Assembly (NCBI RefSeq): GCF_001598055.1
Contig: NZ_CP014844.1
Span: 3,933,642 to 3,997,641, forward strand
Origin: Cupriavidus nantongensis
GTDB taxonomy: Bacteria > Pseudomonadota > Gammaproteobacteria > Burkholderiales > Burkholderiaceae
Length of the DNA stretch: 64,000 nt
Reading direction: 5' to 3'
Below are positions 47,801-54,857 of this stretch, one piece after another. The notes under the pieces were generated by a model, which was not told the origin of the DNA, searched no databases, and saw nothing but the letters and a program-made list of their open reading frames with translations. The position numbers were made by a program, and so were the translations under genes. Within the stretch, counting starts at the first letter, position 1, and the number at the start of each line of letters is the position of its first letter.

Positions 47801-47868
47801 CGATGGGCGAGGCCATCAGCGAGGCGGGCGGATGCGCCCTGCGCCGCGCGTTTGCGGGTCAAGATCAT
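44821..47868 (-). CDS. Formate dehydrogenase catalytic subunit (Mo/W-bisMGD, Cys type)
   Basis: The catalytic alpha subunit (1015 aa) oxidises formate to CO2. A Tat signal (DRRGFLKRSGIGVGAGLAAG) begins near residue 54, after an unusual N-terminal lead. ATG 47868 is supported by GAGGTGAG just upstream. The N-terminal cluster motif is VCGHCSVGCAVDAVVQNG ending in NMGAHCAKGAAL. The metal-binding residue is Cys in ARICHSTTVAGVA (codon TGC), not selenocysteine, and the following His is conserved. The C-terminal MGD-binding domain has VEINPRAASDRGIRNGDYCW and FHFSGWWQG. It forms the periplasmic head of the complex with the two downstream subunits. Confidence 0.97.
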   Translation of the reverse strand: MILTRKRAAQGASARLADGLAHRSDSGPEAAGASSGRLSQRLAASLAGAMPTMDRRGFLKRSGIGVGAGLAAGQLTLLRKADAADDKKGAAGDGKTGIVVRRTVCGHCSVGCAVDAVVQNGVWIRQEPVFDSPLNMGAHCAKGAALREHGHGEYRLKYPMKLVNGKYQRIGWDQALDEITAKMKEIRQQSGPDSMFFVGSSKHSNEQSYLLRKWVSFFGTNNTDHQARICHSTTVAGVANTWGYGAMTNSYNDMQNSKAALYIGSNAAEAHPVSMLHLLHAKENGCKVIVVDPRFTRTAAKAHHYVRIRSGTDIPFLFGVLYHIFKNGWEDQKYLNDRVYGMDKVKEEVLAKWTPDKVEEVTGVPEAQVYLVAETMAKNRPSTLVWCMGQTQHTIGNAMVRASCIVQLALGNIGVSGGGANIFRGHDNVQGATDVGPNPDSLPGYYGLATGAWKHYAAVWGVDYEWIKKQFVSQAMMEKSGTTVSRWIDIVTEKNELIDQDNNVRGVFFWGHAPNSQTRGLEMKKALDKLDLLVVVDPYPSATAAMANMPPAEGDKVNPNRAVYLLPAATQFETSGSCTASNRSLQWREKVIEPLFESMPDHTLMQAFADKLGFGKELSKNYKMIEVKRAGRTWMEPEPESILREINASNWTIGYTGQSPERLKSHMRNMQMFDVKTLRCKSGKDPVTGYDLTGDYFGLPWPCYGTPELKHPGSPNLYDTTKHVMDGGGNFRANFGVERDGVNLLAEDGSHSLGAEITTGYPEFDHVLLKKLGWWDDLTDAEKAKAEGKNWKTDLSGGIQRVVLKNHGCHPFGNAKARAVVWNFPDPIPQHREPLYSTRPDMVAKYPTHDDKMAFWRLPTLYKSVQQRNLENKVAEKFPIILTSGRLVEYEGGGEETRSNPWLAELQQENFVEINPRAASDRGIRNGDYCWVKTPTGARLKVRALVTERVGPDTAFVPFHFSGWWQGKDLKDYYPEGAMPVVRGEAVNTATTYGYDSVTMMQETKTTICQIERFA

Positions 47869-47941
47869 GTCTCACCTCAGAAACGGACGCTTGGGTAGCG
47901 TCCGGTTGCAGGCGGCGCGCCAGACCACGCCGCCGTGGCAG

Positions 47942-48157
47942 TTACACCAGCGTGGTCCGGTAATACTTGCGGATGTGGTCGGAGACCCGGTAACCCTTGC
48001 TGTCCGATGGAGGATCGGTGGGTTCCGGCAGGGCTGCAGCCTGGCCCGGCATGGCGGGGGCGCGCGCGCTCAGCGCTGCCGCACCGGTGGCGGCGGCTAC
48101 AACTCCGGCGCCCGCGAGAAACGTGCGGCGCGCGACCCTGGTTGGCTTTTCTCTCAT
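47942..48157 (-). CDS. Formate dehydrogenase region Tat-target peptide
   Basis: This 71-aa protein is mostly a Tat signal: RVARRTFLAGAGVVAAATGA followed by a short hydrophilic C-terminus with the conserved end GYRVSDHIRKYYRTTL. Short proteins of this kind occur next to formate dehydrogenase genes and are known as formate-dehydrogenase-region Tat targets. No enzymatic domain is present. The gene lies 73 nt before fdhA in the same direction. It might be an accessory subunit or a chaperone-engaged decoy; the function is not known. Confidence 0.85.
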   Translation of the reverse strand: MREKPTRVARRTFLAGAGVVAAATGAAALSARAPAMPGQAAALPEPTDPPSDSKGYRVSDHIRKYYRTTLV

Positions 48158-48324
48158 GTGGGGGCTCCTCGGTTGTCAAAGCCCGATGGTTGTGCCGTTA
48201 TGCGTTGTTATGCATATTCTAGGTTCAACTGGAAGGAAAGACCATGACAAGCGCGGGTTTTTCCTTACCTTCTGCTTCAACTTGAGCTAAGAAACCTGCG
48301 GCTTGCGCCGCATCGGTCCCGCGC

Positions 48325-48963
48325 TCAGGTCATCTCGAGCGCCACCGCCTCGACTCCGGCGAAGGTGCCCAGCAGTCCGGCCACGCTGCGATAGAAGCGC
48401 GCCTGCGGGTGCGCCGCCACCGCCTCGCACAAGGGCTCGATCCAGGGCTGCAGATGCTTCGCATAGAAGCGCTGCTGCTCGCCCAGGTTGGACACCGACA
48501 GGTCGTCGCCCGCCACCAGGAAGCGCATCACCTCGCACAGCGTGGCGATGTGGTCCTCGGTCTCGCTGACGCCTTCGTGGCGCTCCAGCCCGTAGCGGGC
48601 CAGGTCCTCGCGCAGCGCCACCAGCGGGCGCTCATTCAGAAAGCCCGTCATGTAGAAAGAGCCGTAGAGGAACACGTCCTGGCGCCCCACACCGACGAAC
48701 AATTGCCGGTACTCTTCCTCGGCCTCGGCCGCAGTGGTCTCGGATGCTGCGTCGCACAACGCATTCCACGCCTTGCCCAGCACGGTCTGCGCGTCTTCGC
48801 CCACGGCCCGGTTGGCCGCGATGTGATGCAGCAAGGCGGCGTCCGGGGCGCGGTAGAACAGCGTCGCCAGCAGGCCGTACAGGTCGGCGCGGGCGGTGTC
48901 TTCGCTGTCCGCGGGGTCGGCGGGCGGCGCGGCGGTGAGCTGGATCGGCTGGAAATCTGTCAT
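48325..48963 (-). CDS. TorD/DmsD-family molecular chaperone
   Basis: This 212-aa all-helical protein is of the TorD family, whose members bind Tat signal peptides and help load molybdenum cofactor. Typical parts are DLYGLLATLFYRAPDAALL, EEEYRQLFVGVGRQDVFLYG with FYMTGFLNERPL, and HIATLCEVMRFLVAGDD with QQRFYAKHLQPWIEPLC. Its place just upstream of the Tat-target peptide and fdhA makes it the probable dedicated chaperone of this FdhA. It lies 37 nt after the polyferredoxin gene. Confidence 0.92.
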   Translation of the reverse strand: MTDFQPIQLTAAPPADPADSEDTARADLYGLLATLFYRAPDAALLHHIAANRAVGEDAQTVLGKAWNALCDAASETTAAEAEEEYRQLFVGVGRQDVFLYGSFYMTGFLNERPLVALREDLARYGLERHEGVSETEDHIATLCEVMRFLVAGDDLSVSNLGEQQRFYAKHLQPWIEPLCEAVAAHPQARFYRSVAGLLGTFAGVEAVALEMT

Positions 48964-49000
48964 GTCGTGATGAATTGTGCCCGGTGGCCCGGGCCGGGTC

Positions 49001-51166
49001 TCAGCGCAGGGTGGCGCCGGTAACGGCGCCGGGGTCGCGTTCCATCATGTCCACCACGCGGCAGTCGGGGCACATCCTGAGGCGCTCCGCGGCGGCGCCG
49101 GCAAAGGCCGGATGTCCGGCCAGGCGCACCAGCATCGACTCGACCATCTGCGCCGTGCCGAACGGCTTGGCGCAGCGCACGCAATGGAACGGCTGGGCCT
49201 CGTTGAGCGTGACCGGGCGCCGGGCCGCGTCGCCGGCCAGCAGGCGCGGCACCAGGGTCACGGCGTCCTCCGGGCAGGTCTTCTGGCACAGCCCGCACTG
49301 CACGCAGTTGCGCTCGATAAAGCTGAGCACGGGACGCTCGGGGTTGTCGCGCAGCGCCTGCGACGGGCACGCGCCCACGCACGCCAGGCACAAGGTGCAC
49401 TTGCCTGTATCGACGGCGATGGCGCCGATCGGCGCGCCCGCCGGCAGCGGCACGCTTGGCGCCGGCGACGGCGCATGGCGCACCAGGTGGTCGAACGCGA
49501 AGTCGAGCAGCTCGCGCTTGGCCGCGACCGGGCCGAAGGGCGCGGGCGGCAGTGCGTTGCGCGCCGGGCGCAGCGCCGCCAGCCCGGCATCGAGCGCGTC
49601 CGTGTCGGCGGCCTCGACCAGCGACAGCGCCTCGTCGTCATAACCCAGGCCCGACAGCAGCGCGCGCCCGACCGCGATCTGCTCCAGCAGCGCGGTGCGG
49701 TATTGCGGGGCCTCGTCGCCGGTCAGCAGCACGGCGACGCGGCTCGCGCCCCAGCACAGCGCGGCCAGCCACAGCTCCAGCCCGACCGAGGCCGGATGGA
49801 ACAGCGACAGCGGCATGACCTGCGCGGGCACACCGCGCGCCTTGCCGCCGCGGGCGGCGCGGCCCAGCGCCAGCAGCGCGGGCGTGCCGGATTCCTCGCC
49901 ATGCAGCAGCACCACCGGATCGCGCGCGCCGGCCTGCCGGTAGGCCGACAGCATGGTGCGCAGCCGCGCGCCGGTGGTCTCCGGGCCGGGGTAACCGTAG
50001 CTGATGGCCCCGCTCGGGCAGACCGTGGTGCAGGCGCCGCAGCCCATGCACAGGTTGGGCGTGACCTCGATGCGGCCCTTGCCGTCATGCCAGCGCGAGG
50101 CGATGGCCTGGGTCGAGCAGATATCGATGCAGGCGGTGCAGCCGGTGGTCTGGTTGCGGCCATGCGCGCACAGGCTGTCCTTGTAGCGGAAGAACTTGGG
50201 CTTCTCGAACTCGCCCACCAGCCCGGCCAGCGCCAGCGCCTGGGCCTGCTGACGGGCGGGGTCGGCGCCGGCATGCAGGTAGCCCTGCGGCGGCTGGTGC
50301 ATGGTGAAGGCGGGCGTGTCGCACAGGTCGAAGACCAGGTCGAAGCGGCCGGTGCCGGTGCCCTGCGGACGGTCGAAGTCGATCGCCGCGGCGGCGCCGC
50401 ACGCGCGCACGCAGTCGCGATGCGCGCGGCAGCGCGACAGGTCGATCTGGTAGCTGAAGTCGATCGCGCCCTCGGGACAGGCATCGATGCAGGCATTGCA
50501 GCGCGTGCACAGGTCCAGGTCGATCGGGTTGCTGCGGCCCGCGCCGGTCTCCCAACTGGCCTCGAAGGCGCCGAGCCAGCCGCTCAGCGCGGCCAGCCGG
50601 CCGCTGTGGACCGGATAGGCGCGCGCCGCGGGCTGCGCGGCAGTACCCTCGCGTGGGTCGCCACCGGTCAGCAGCACCGTGACCTCGAGCTGCATCGCCG
50701 CCAGCCGCTCGGCCCACGGCAGCGCGCGCGCCGCCGGGCCCAGCACCAGCACCGCGCCGTCGCTGCGGTAGTCGACCACCGGCACCGGCTCGGGTTCGGG
50801 CAGCGCCGCCACGGCCAGCAGCGCGGCGATCTTGGCATTGGCGGTCTTGGGGTCGCGCCGGGCGCCCTGCGACCAGCCGCCGGTTTCGCGGATATTGACG
50901 AAGCGCACCGGCGCGGTCACCACCGCCTGGCCATCGCGGCCCCGCGCGGCTTGCGCGGCCACCTCGGTGAACAGCTGGCGCTCTTGCGTGCAGGCGACGA
51001 TCACGTCGTCGGTGCCGTCCAGCGCGGCGGTGAAGTCACCGATTTCGCGCCGGCACAGCAGCCGATGAACCTTGAGCGGCCCCTGGCTGGCGTCGCGGGT
51101 TGCGTCTGACAATGCCGCCCCGTCCAGCGGCATGGTGTCGTTGCAATTGCAGATCAGCGTCGGCAT
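49001..51166 (-). CDS. Polyferredoxin with HdrA- and MvhD-like segments
   Basis: This 721-aa cytoplasmic iron-sulfur protein has no signal peptide. The N-terminus (TLICNCNDTMPLD, then LLCRREIG and VIVACTQERQLF) resembles the N-terminal domain of heterodisulfide reductase HdrA. AVLVLGPAARALPWAERLAA at about 138-157 looks like a degraded dinucleotide-binding strand. Ferredoxin motifs follow at about 220-256, 333-350 and 373-383. A middle part (about 430-540) has the spacing of MvhD-type subunits without their cysteines. Two further clusters (KCTLCLACVGAC, NCVQCGLCQKTC) and a C-terminal HCVRC...MCPDC pair end the protein. It lies in the formate dehydrogenase cluster, with DUF3306 upstream and the TorD chaperone downstream. 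An electron-transfer role is likely, but its partner is unknown. Confidence 0.85.
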   Translation of the reverse strand: MPTLICNCNDTMPLDGAALSDATRDASQGPLKVHRLLCRREIGDFTAALDGTDDVIVACTQERQLFTEVAAQAARGRDGQAVVTAPVRFVNIRETGGWSQGARRDPKTANAKIAALLAVAALPEPEPVPVVDYRSDGAVLVLGPAARALPWAERLAAMQLEVTVLLTGGDPREGTAAQPAARAYPVHSGRLAALSGWLGAFEASWETGAGRSNPIDLDLCTRCNACIDACPEGAIDFSYQIDLSRCRAHRDCVRACGAAAAIDFDRPQGTGTGRFDLVFDLCDTPAFTMHQPPQGYLHAGADPARQQAQALALAGLVGEFEKPKFFRYKDSLCAHGRNQTTGCTACIDICSTQAIASRWHDGKGRIEVTPNLCMGCGACTTVCPSGAISYGYPGPETTGARLRTMLSAYRQAGARDPVVLLHGEESGTPALLALGRAARGGKARGVPAQVMPLSLFHPASVGLELWLAALCWGASRVAVLLTGDEAPQYRTALLEQIAVGRALLSGLGYDDEALSLVEAADTDALDAGLAALRPARNALPPAPFGPVAAKRELLDFAFDHLVRHAPSPAPSVPLPAGAPIGAIAVDTGKCTLCLACVGACPSQALRDNPERPVLSFIERNCVQCGLCQKTCPEDAVTLVPRLLAGDAARRPVTLNEAQPFHCVRCAKPFGTAQMVESMLVRLAGHPAFAGAAAERLRMCPDCRVVDMMERDPGAVTGATLR

Positions 51167-51266
51167 GGCGAATGCGGCTGACCGGTCCGGACGTCCCTTC
51201 TTGGCGGGGGTCTGCGGGCCGGCGGATTGTGGGGATGCCTATTGTAGGCTGCGCTGCCTCCGGGGG

Positions 51267-51920
51267 CTACGCGCGTTTATGCTGGTCTTGCTGCGGGTCT
51301 GGCTGCGGGTCTTGCGGCGCCTCTTGCGACAAGTCTCGCCGGCCCTGCTGTTCGCTTTGACTGGCGTGCAGCGCCGGCGTTTCGGCGTCGGCACCTGGTG
51401 CCGCGCCCGCCTCCTGCGCTTGCTGCCTCGCGTCCGTTTGCGCCGCCGGCGGTACCTGTTCCGGCTGCGACAGCCGGGCCGCGGCTTCGGCCGCGGCGCG
51501 TTCCTCGTCGGTCGGCTCGAACAGGCCCAGCGTCTCGGCCTGGCGCAACTGGCGCAGGATCTCGGGCGGGATCGGGTCCGGCTTGCTGTAATCGTCGATA
51601 TAGATATCGAGCCCGTCCATCACATTGAAATGCGGATCGGCAAACAGTGTCTTCAGCGCGGCGCGCTTGACCGACTCGTCCACGCCGCGCGCGACGAAGC
51701 GGGCGATCTCGTCACCGGGCCGCAGCGCCGCGACATCGGCCAGCGTCGGCGGCGGATCTTGCGGCGGATCTTGCGGCGCCTCGTGCGTGGCCTCGACGGT
51801 GGCCGGGACCGCCTCCGGCTCGGGCACCGCCGGCTGCGGCGGTTCGGCGGGAACGGCCACGCCCTCGCGCACCGCGGCCTTGCGTTGCGACCAGCGCGAC
51901 AGGAAGGACGATTCGCTCAT
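51267..51920 (-). CDS. DUF3306 family protein
   Basis: This 217-aa protein has the DUF3306 core: SFLSRWSQRKAAV at the N-terminus, then ALRPGDEIARFVARGVDESV and DPHFNVMDGLDIYIDDYSKP. The core is flanked by long low-complexity Pro/Glu/Gln-rich stretches. The C-terminal 75 residues are dominated by Gln, Ala and Pro. No signal peptide or membrane helix is present. DUF3306 genes typically neighbour DUF3305 genes and formate dehydrogenase clusters; biochemical function is unknown. It may act as an assembly factor. Confidence 0.88.
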   Translation of the reverse strand: MSESSFLSRWSQRKAAVREGVAVPAEPPQPAVPEPEAVPATVEATHEAPQDPPQDPPPTLADVAALRPGDEIARFVARGVDESVKRAALKTLFADPHFNVMDGLDIYIDDYSKPDPIPPEILRQLRQAETLGLFEPTDEERAAAEAAARLSQPEQVPPAAQTDARQQAQEAGAAPGADAETPALHASQSEQQGRRDLSQEAPQDPQPDPQQDQHKRA

Positions 51921-51951
51921 GGGCAGGGCCGCTTCTCGATGGTGTCAGGAA

Positions 51952-52491
51952 TCAGTAACGGGCGCGTTCGTCCGGCGCCTTGAAGGATTCGGGCCGGCGC
52001 CGCTGCTTGGGCTCGGGCCGGTAATGTTCGTTGACGTAGGCTTGCAGCCAGTCGCGCTGCTCCGGCGCCAGCGGCACGTTCTCGACGGTCTCGCCGGCAT
52101 CCAGCCAGCGCCCGGCCTCGTTGTACGACAGCGCCACGGTGACCGGCACCGGATGCGCATCCTCTGCGTCGCCCTTGCCTTCATCCTCGGGCATGCGCCA
52201 CAGCACGAACCAGCACGGCGTGGCCGAGGTCAGGTTCAGGTAATAGCCCTCGCCCTGGTCGCGGAACAGCTCGACCTCGTAGCCGGGATACAGCCAGCGC
52301 GCGCCGTGGGCATCGTGCTCCAGGCATACCGGCTGCGTGCCGAACTCGCCCAGGTCGGGCAGCACCGCGTCCAGCTGCCATTTCCAGGGCTGCCAGCGGT
52401 TGGCCAGCGCCACCTTGCGCATCACCACGGCCATGGTGACGGCGGGGCGGGCGCCGGGCGGCGGCAGGCTGGCAGTGGGCTGGCTGTCCAT
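51952..52491 (-). CDS. DUF3305 family protein
   Basis: This 179-aa protein has the DUF3305 core: TMAVVMRKVALANRWQPWKW and LYPGYEVELFRDQGEGYYLN, then PCWFVLWRMPEDE and VTVALSYNEAGRWLDAGETV. It is cytoplasmic by lack of a signal. It lies 14 nt after the Mrp-type gene and 31 nt before DUF3306. The pair accompanies formate dehydrogenases in proteobacteria, but what it does is not established. Confidence 0.88.
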   Translation of the reverse strand: MDSQPTASLPPPGARPAVTMAVVMRKVALANRWQPWKWQLDAVLPDLGEFGTQPVCLEHDAHGARWLYPGYEVELFRDQGEGYYLNLTSATPCWFVLWRMPEDEGKGDAEDAHPVPVTVALSYNEAGRWLDAGETVENVPLAPEQRDWLQAYVNEHYRPEPKQRRRPESFKAPDERARY

Positions 52492-52505
52492 GGCGGCAGG
52501 CGGGC

Positions 52506-53594
52506 TCAGGTGTTCTGCACGACGATGCTGGGGAACTTGCTAGTCATGTCGCGCGCCTTGTCGGCGACCTTGATCGCCACCTTGCGCGCGATGGCACGGT
52601 ACATCTCGGCCACCGGGCTGTCGGGCTCGGCCACCACGGTCGGGCGGCCGGAATCGGCCTGCTCGCGGATGCTCAGGTTCAGCGGCAGGCTGCCGAGCAG
52701 GTCGACGCCGTAGTCGGCGCACATCTTCTCGCCGCCGCCATGGCCGAAGATATGCTCGACATGACCACAGTTCGGGCAGCAATAGACCGCCATGTTCTCG
52801 ACGATGCCGAGGATGGGAATGCCCACCTTCTCGAACATCTTCAGGCCCTTCTTGGCATCCAGCAGCGCGATGTCCTGCGGCGTGGTGACGATCACCGCGC
52901 CGGTAACCGGGACCTTCTGCGACAGCGTCAGCTGCACGTCGCCGGTGCCCGGCGGCATGTCGACGATCAGGTAATCGAGGTCGCGCCAGTTGGTCTGCCG
53001 CAGCAGCTGCTCCAGCGCCGAGGTCACCATCGGGCCGCGCCACACCATCGGGTTGTCCTGCTCGATCAGGAAGCCGATCGAATTGGCCTGCAGGCCGTGG
53101 CCTTCCAGCGGCTCCATGGTCTGGCCGTCGGCGGATTCGGGGCGGCCGTCGATGCCCAGCATCATCGGCAGGCTGGGGCCGTAGATATCCGCGTCGAGCA
53201 TGCCCACGCGCGCGCCTTCGGCGGCCAGCGCCAGCGCCAGGTTCACCGCCGTGGTCGACTTGCCCACGCCGCCCTTGCCCGACGCCACCGCGATCACGTT
53301 CTTCACGCCCGGCAGCAGCTTGACGCCGCGCTGCACCGCGTGGGCGACGATCTTCATGCTCACGGCCACGCTGACATTGGTCACGCCCGGCAGCTGCCGC
53401 ACCGCGGCCACCACCAGCTTGCGGATCGGATCGAACTGGCTTTTCGCGGGGTAGCCGAGTTCCACCTCCAGCGCTACCTCGCCGCCATCGATGCGGATGT
53501 TCCTGGCCGAGCGGGTGGACACCAGGTCCTTGCCCGTATTGGGGTCGATGACGGTGCGCAGGGCTTCGGTAACCTGCTCAGTGCTGAGGCTCAA
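52506..53594 (-). CDS. apbC: Mrp/ApbC-family iron-sulfur cluster carrier
   Basis: This P-loop ATPase (362 aa) binds and delivers [4Fe-4S] clusters. The N-terminal MIP18/DUF59-like domain (about 1-90) is followed by the deviant Walker A IAVASGKGGVGKSTTAVNLA, LDADIYGPSLPMMLG, and DYLIVDMPPGTGDVQLTLS. The cluster-binding Cys pair is in VYCCPNCGHVEHIFG. The start is TTG at 53594 with GGAG a few nt upstream; no ATG fits. Only 14 nt separate it from DUF3305, so it may lead the formate dehydrogenase operon and supply clusters to its many Fe-S proteins. Confidence 0.94.
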   Translation of the reverse strand: MSLSTEQVTEALRTVIDPNTGKDLVSTRSARNIRIDGGEVALEVELGYPAKSQFDPIRKLVVAAVRQLPGVTNVSVAVSMKIVAHAVQRGVKLLPGVKNVIAVASGKGGVGKSTTAVNLALALAAEGARVGMLDADIYGPSLPMMLGIDGRPESADGQTMEPLEGHGLQANSIGFLIEQDNPMVWRGPMVTSALEQLLRQTNWRDLDYLIVDMPPGTGDVQLTLSQKVPVTGAVIVTTPQDIALLDAKKGLKMFEKVGIPILGIVENMAVYCCPNCGHVEHIFGHGGGEKMCADYGVDLLGSLPLNLSIREQADSGRPTVVAEPDSPVAEMYRAIARKVAIKVADKARDMTSKFPSIVVQNT

Positions 53595-53931
53595 GACAAA
53601 CTCCGCTTGGTATGTGGGGGAACTGGCGCATGATGGCCTGCGCCTGATGTATCAAAGTATGCAGCACCGGCCATGAACGCCGGAAGCGCGCGTGCAATCC
53701 CCTCTGTCGGGTGGGGGATTACAGACAATTACAAATCTCACAAGCTTGCACTTGTGCGCGCGCCGCCATATCCATATTGTAGTGCGGTTGGCCGGCCCGG
53801 CATGCCGACACCGCCAGCGGTGCCTCGCCCGGCCGGGCCGACGCGCACAATGGGTTACCTGCCGCTTGCCTTGGCGTTACCATCGCGACGCGGTACCAAG
53901 AACATTTACGGGAACATCAGAAGGAGAAAGC
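53595..53931. promoter_or_regulatory. Divergent promoter region between apbC and the OmpA-type lipoprotein gene
   Basis: No gene is seen in these 337 bp. CACAAG (53739-53744) and CTTGTG (53751-53756) form a perfect 6-bp inverted repeat. It overlaps a possible -35 TTGCAC (53746-53751), with TATCCA 17 nt later (53769-53774) as a candidate -10 for the plus-strand lipoprotein gene. AAGGAG at 53921-53926 is the ribosome site of that gene. Confidence 0.4.
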
Positions 53932-54570
53932 ATGAAGATCAAGCTCGTTACCGTTTCGCTCGCCGCCGCCACGCTGCTCGCCGCTGGCTGCGCCACCGAA
54001 CAGCAAACCCACACGGCGGTTGGTACCGGCGTCGGCGCCGCGGTCGGCGCGGGGCTTGGCAACCTGATCGGCGGCAACACCACCGGCACGCTGGTGGGCG
54101 CGGCCGTCGGCGGCGCCATCGGCGGCGCGACCGGCTACAACTGGAACGCGATCCGCGGCAAGCTGAACAAGGACACCGCCGGCACGGGCACCCAGATCAC
54201 CGAGCAGCCGGACGGCTCGCTGAAGGTCAACATCCCCAGCCAGGTCACCTTCGACACCGACAGCGCCACCATCAAGCCGTCGTTCCGCTCGGTGCTCGAC
54301 CAGGTCGCGCAGACGCTGAGCCAGCACCAGGACGTCAGCGCCAACGTGGTGGGCCATACCGACAGCACCGGCAACCCCAACTACAACATGCAGCTGTCGC
54401 AGCGCCGCGCCCAGAGCGTGGCCGGCTACCTGGGTGATCGCGGCGTCGCACGCAACCGCCTGACGGCCGAAGGACGCGGCCAGAGCCAGCCGGTCGCAGA
54501 CAACGGCACCGAGGCCGGACGGGCACAAAATCGCCGCGTCGAAATTTTTTTGAAACCAATTCAAGGGTGA
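53932..54570 (+). CDS. OmpA-family lipoprotein
   Basis: This 212-aa outer-membrane lipoprotein has a signal ending in LLAAGCATE, lipidated Cys at about residue 20. A Gly-rich glycine-zipper stretch (about 30-75: VGTGVGAAVGAGLGNLIGG and GAAVGGAIGGATGY) comes next. The C-terminal OmpA peptidoglycan-binding domain has VTFDTDSATIKPSFRSVLDQ, VVGHTDSTGNPNYNMQLSQR and the closing AQNRRVEIFLKP. This is the YiaD/PAL-like arrangement, tethering the outer membrane to murein. AAGGAG precedes the ATG by 5 nt. A strong terminator follows. Confidence 0.94.
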   Translation: MKIKLVTVSLAAATLLAAGCATEQQTHTAVGTGVGAAVGAGLGNLIGGNTTGTLVGAAVGGAIGGATGYNWNAIRGKLNKDTAGTGTQITEQPDGSLKVNIPSQVTFDTDSATIKPSFRSVLDQVAQTLSQHQDVSANVVGHTDSTGNPNYNMQLSQRRAQSVAGYLGDRGVARNRLTAEGRGQSQPVADNGTEAGRAQNRRVEIFLKPIQG

Positions 54571-54676
54571 CCTAGTCATAGAAACAGGTGCCGCTTGCCA
54601 CCGTTGCTGGCTCGCGATGGGTGGCTGACCTCCCGGGCGGTACCTGATTTCTCCTCCTTTTCCGTTGTGGAAAGCT

Positions 54677-54704
54677 GCGCCGGCTCTGACCGGCGCTTTT
54701 TTTT
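54677..54704 (+). terminator. Intrinsic terminator after the OmpA-type gene
   Basis: Arms GCGCCGG (54677-54683) and CCGGCGC (54690-54696) enclose a 6-nt loop and are followed by eight Ts. It lies 106 nt after the lipoprotein stop. The rest of the gap to metG (54705-54857) should hold the metG promoter; GTTAAAATAG near 54772 is A/T-rich in otherwise GC-rich DNA. Confidence 0.93.
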
Positions 54705-54857
54705 GCCCGCGCGGATCCGGTGCCTCGCCCATTCCGCCATGCGGAACTGCCGCGCGGCGGCCGGCCAGTTGTTAAAATAGCCCCTCCCCGGCACGCGCCC
54801 GCCCGTCCTGGCTGGCGCCGTCCCCACGATATCCCCGCTCCTGACCGGCTCCTGTTT

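Noticed and set aside
44821..47868. Possible selenocysteine formate dehydrogenase.
   Set aside because: The active-site codon is TGC (Cys) in RICHST and no TGA interrupts the frame.
44557..47898. Very long open frame (about 1113 codons) on the plus strand opposite fdhA.
   Set aside because: It is antisense to the clear catalytic subunit, and its His/Arg/Val/Leu-rich composition is that of reverse-strand reading in high-GC DNA. No domain is seen.
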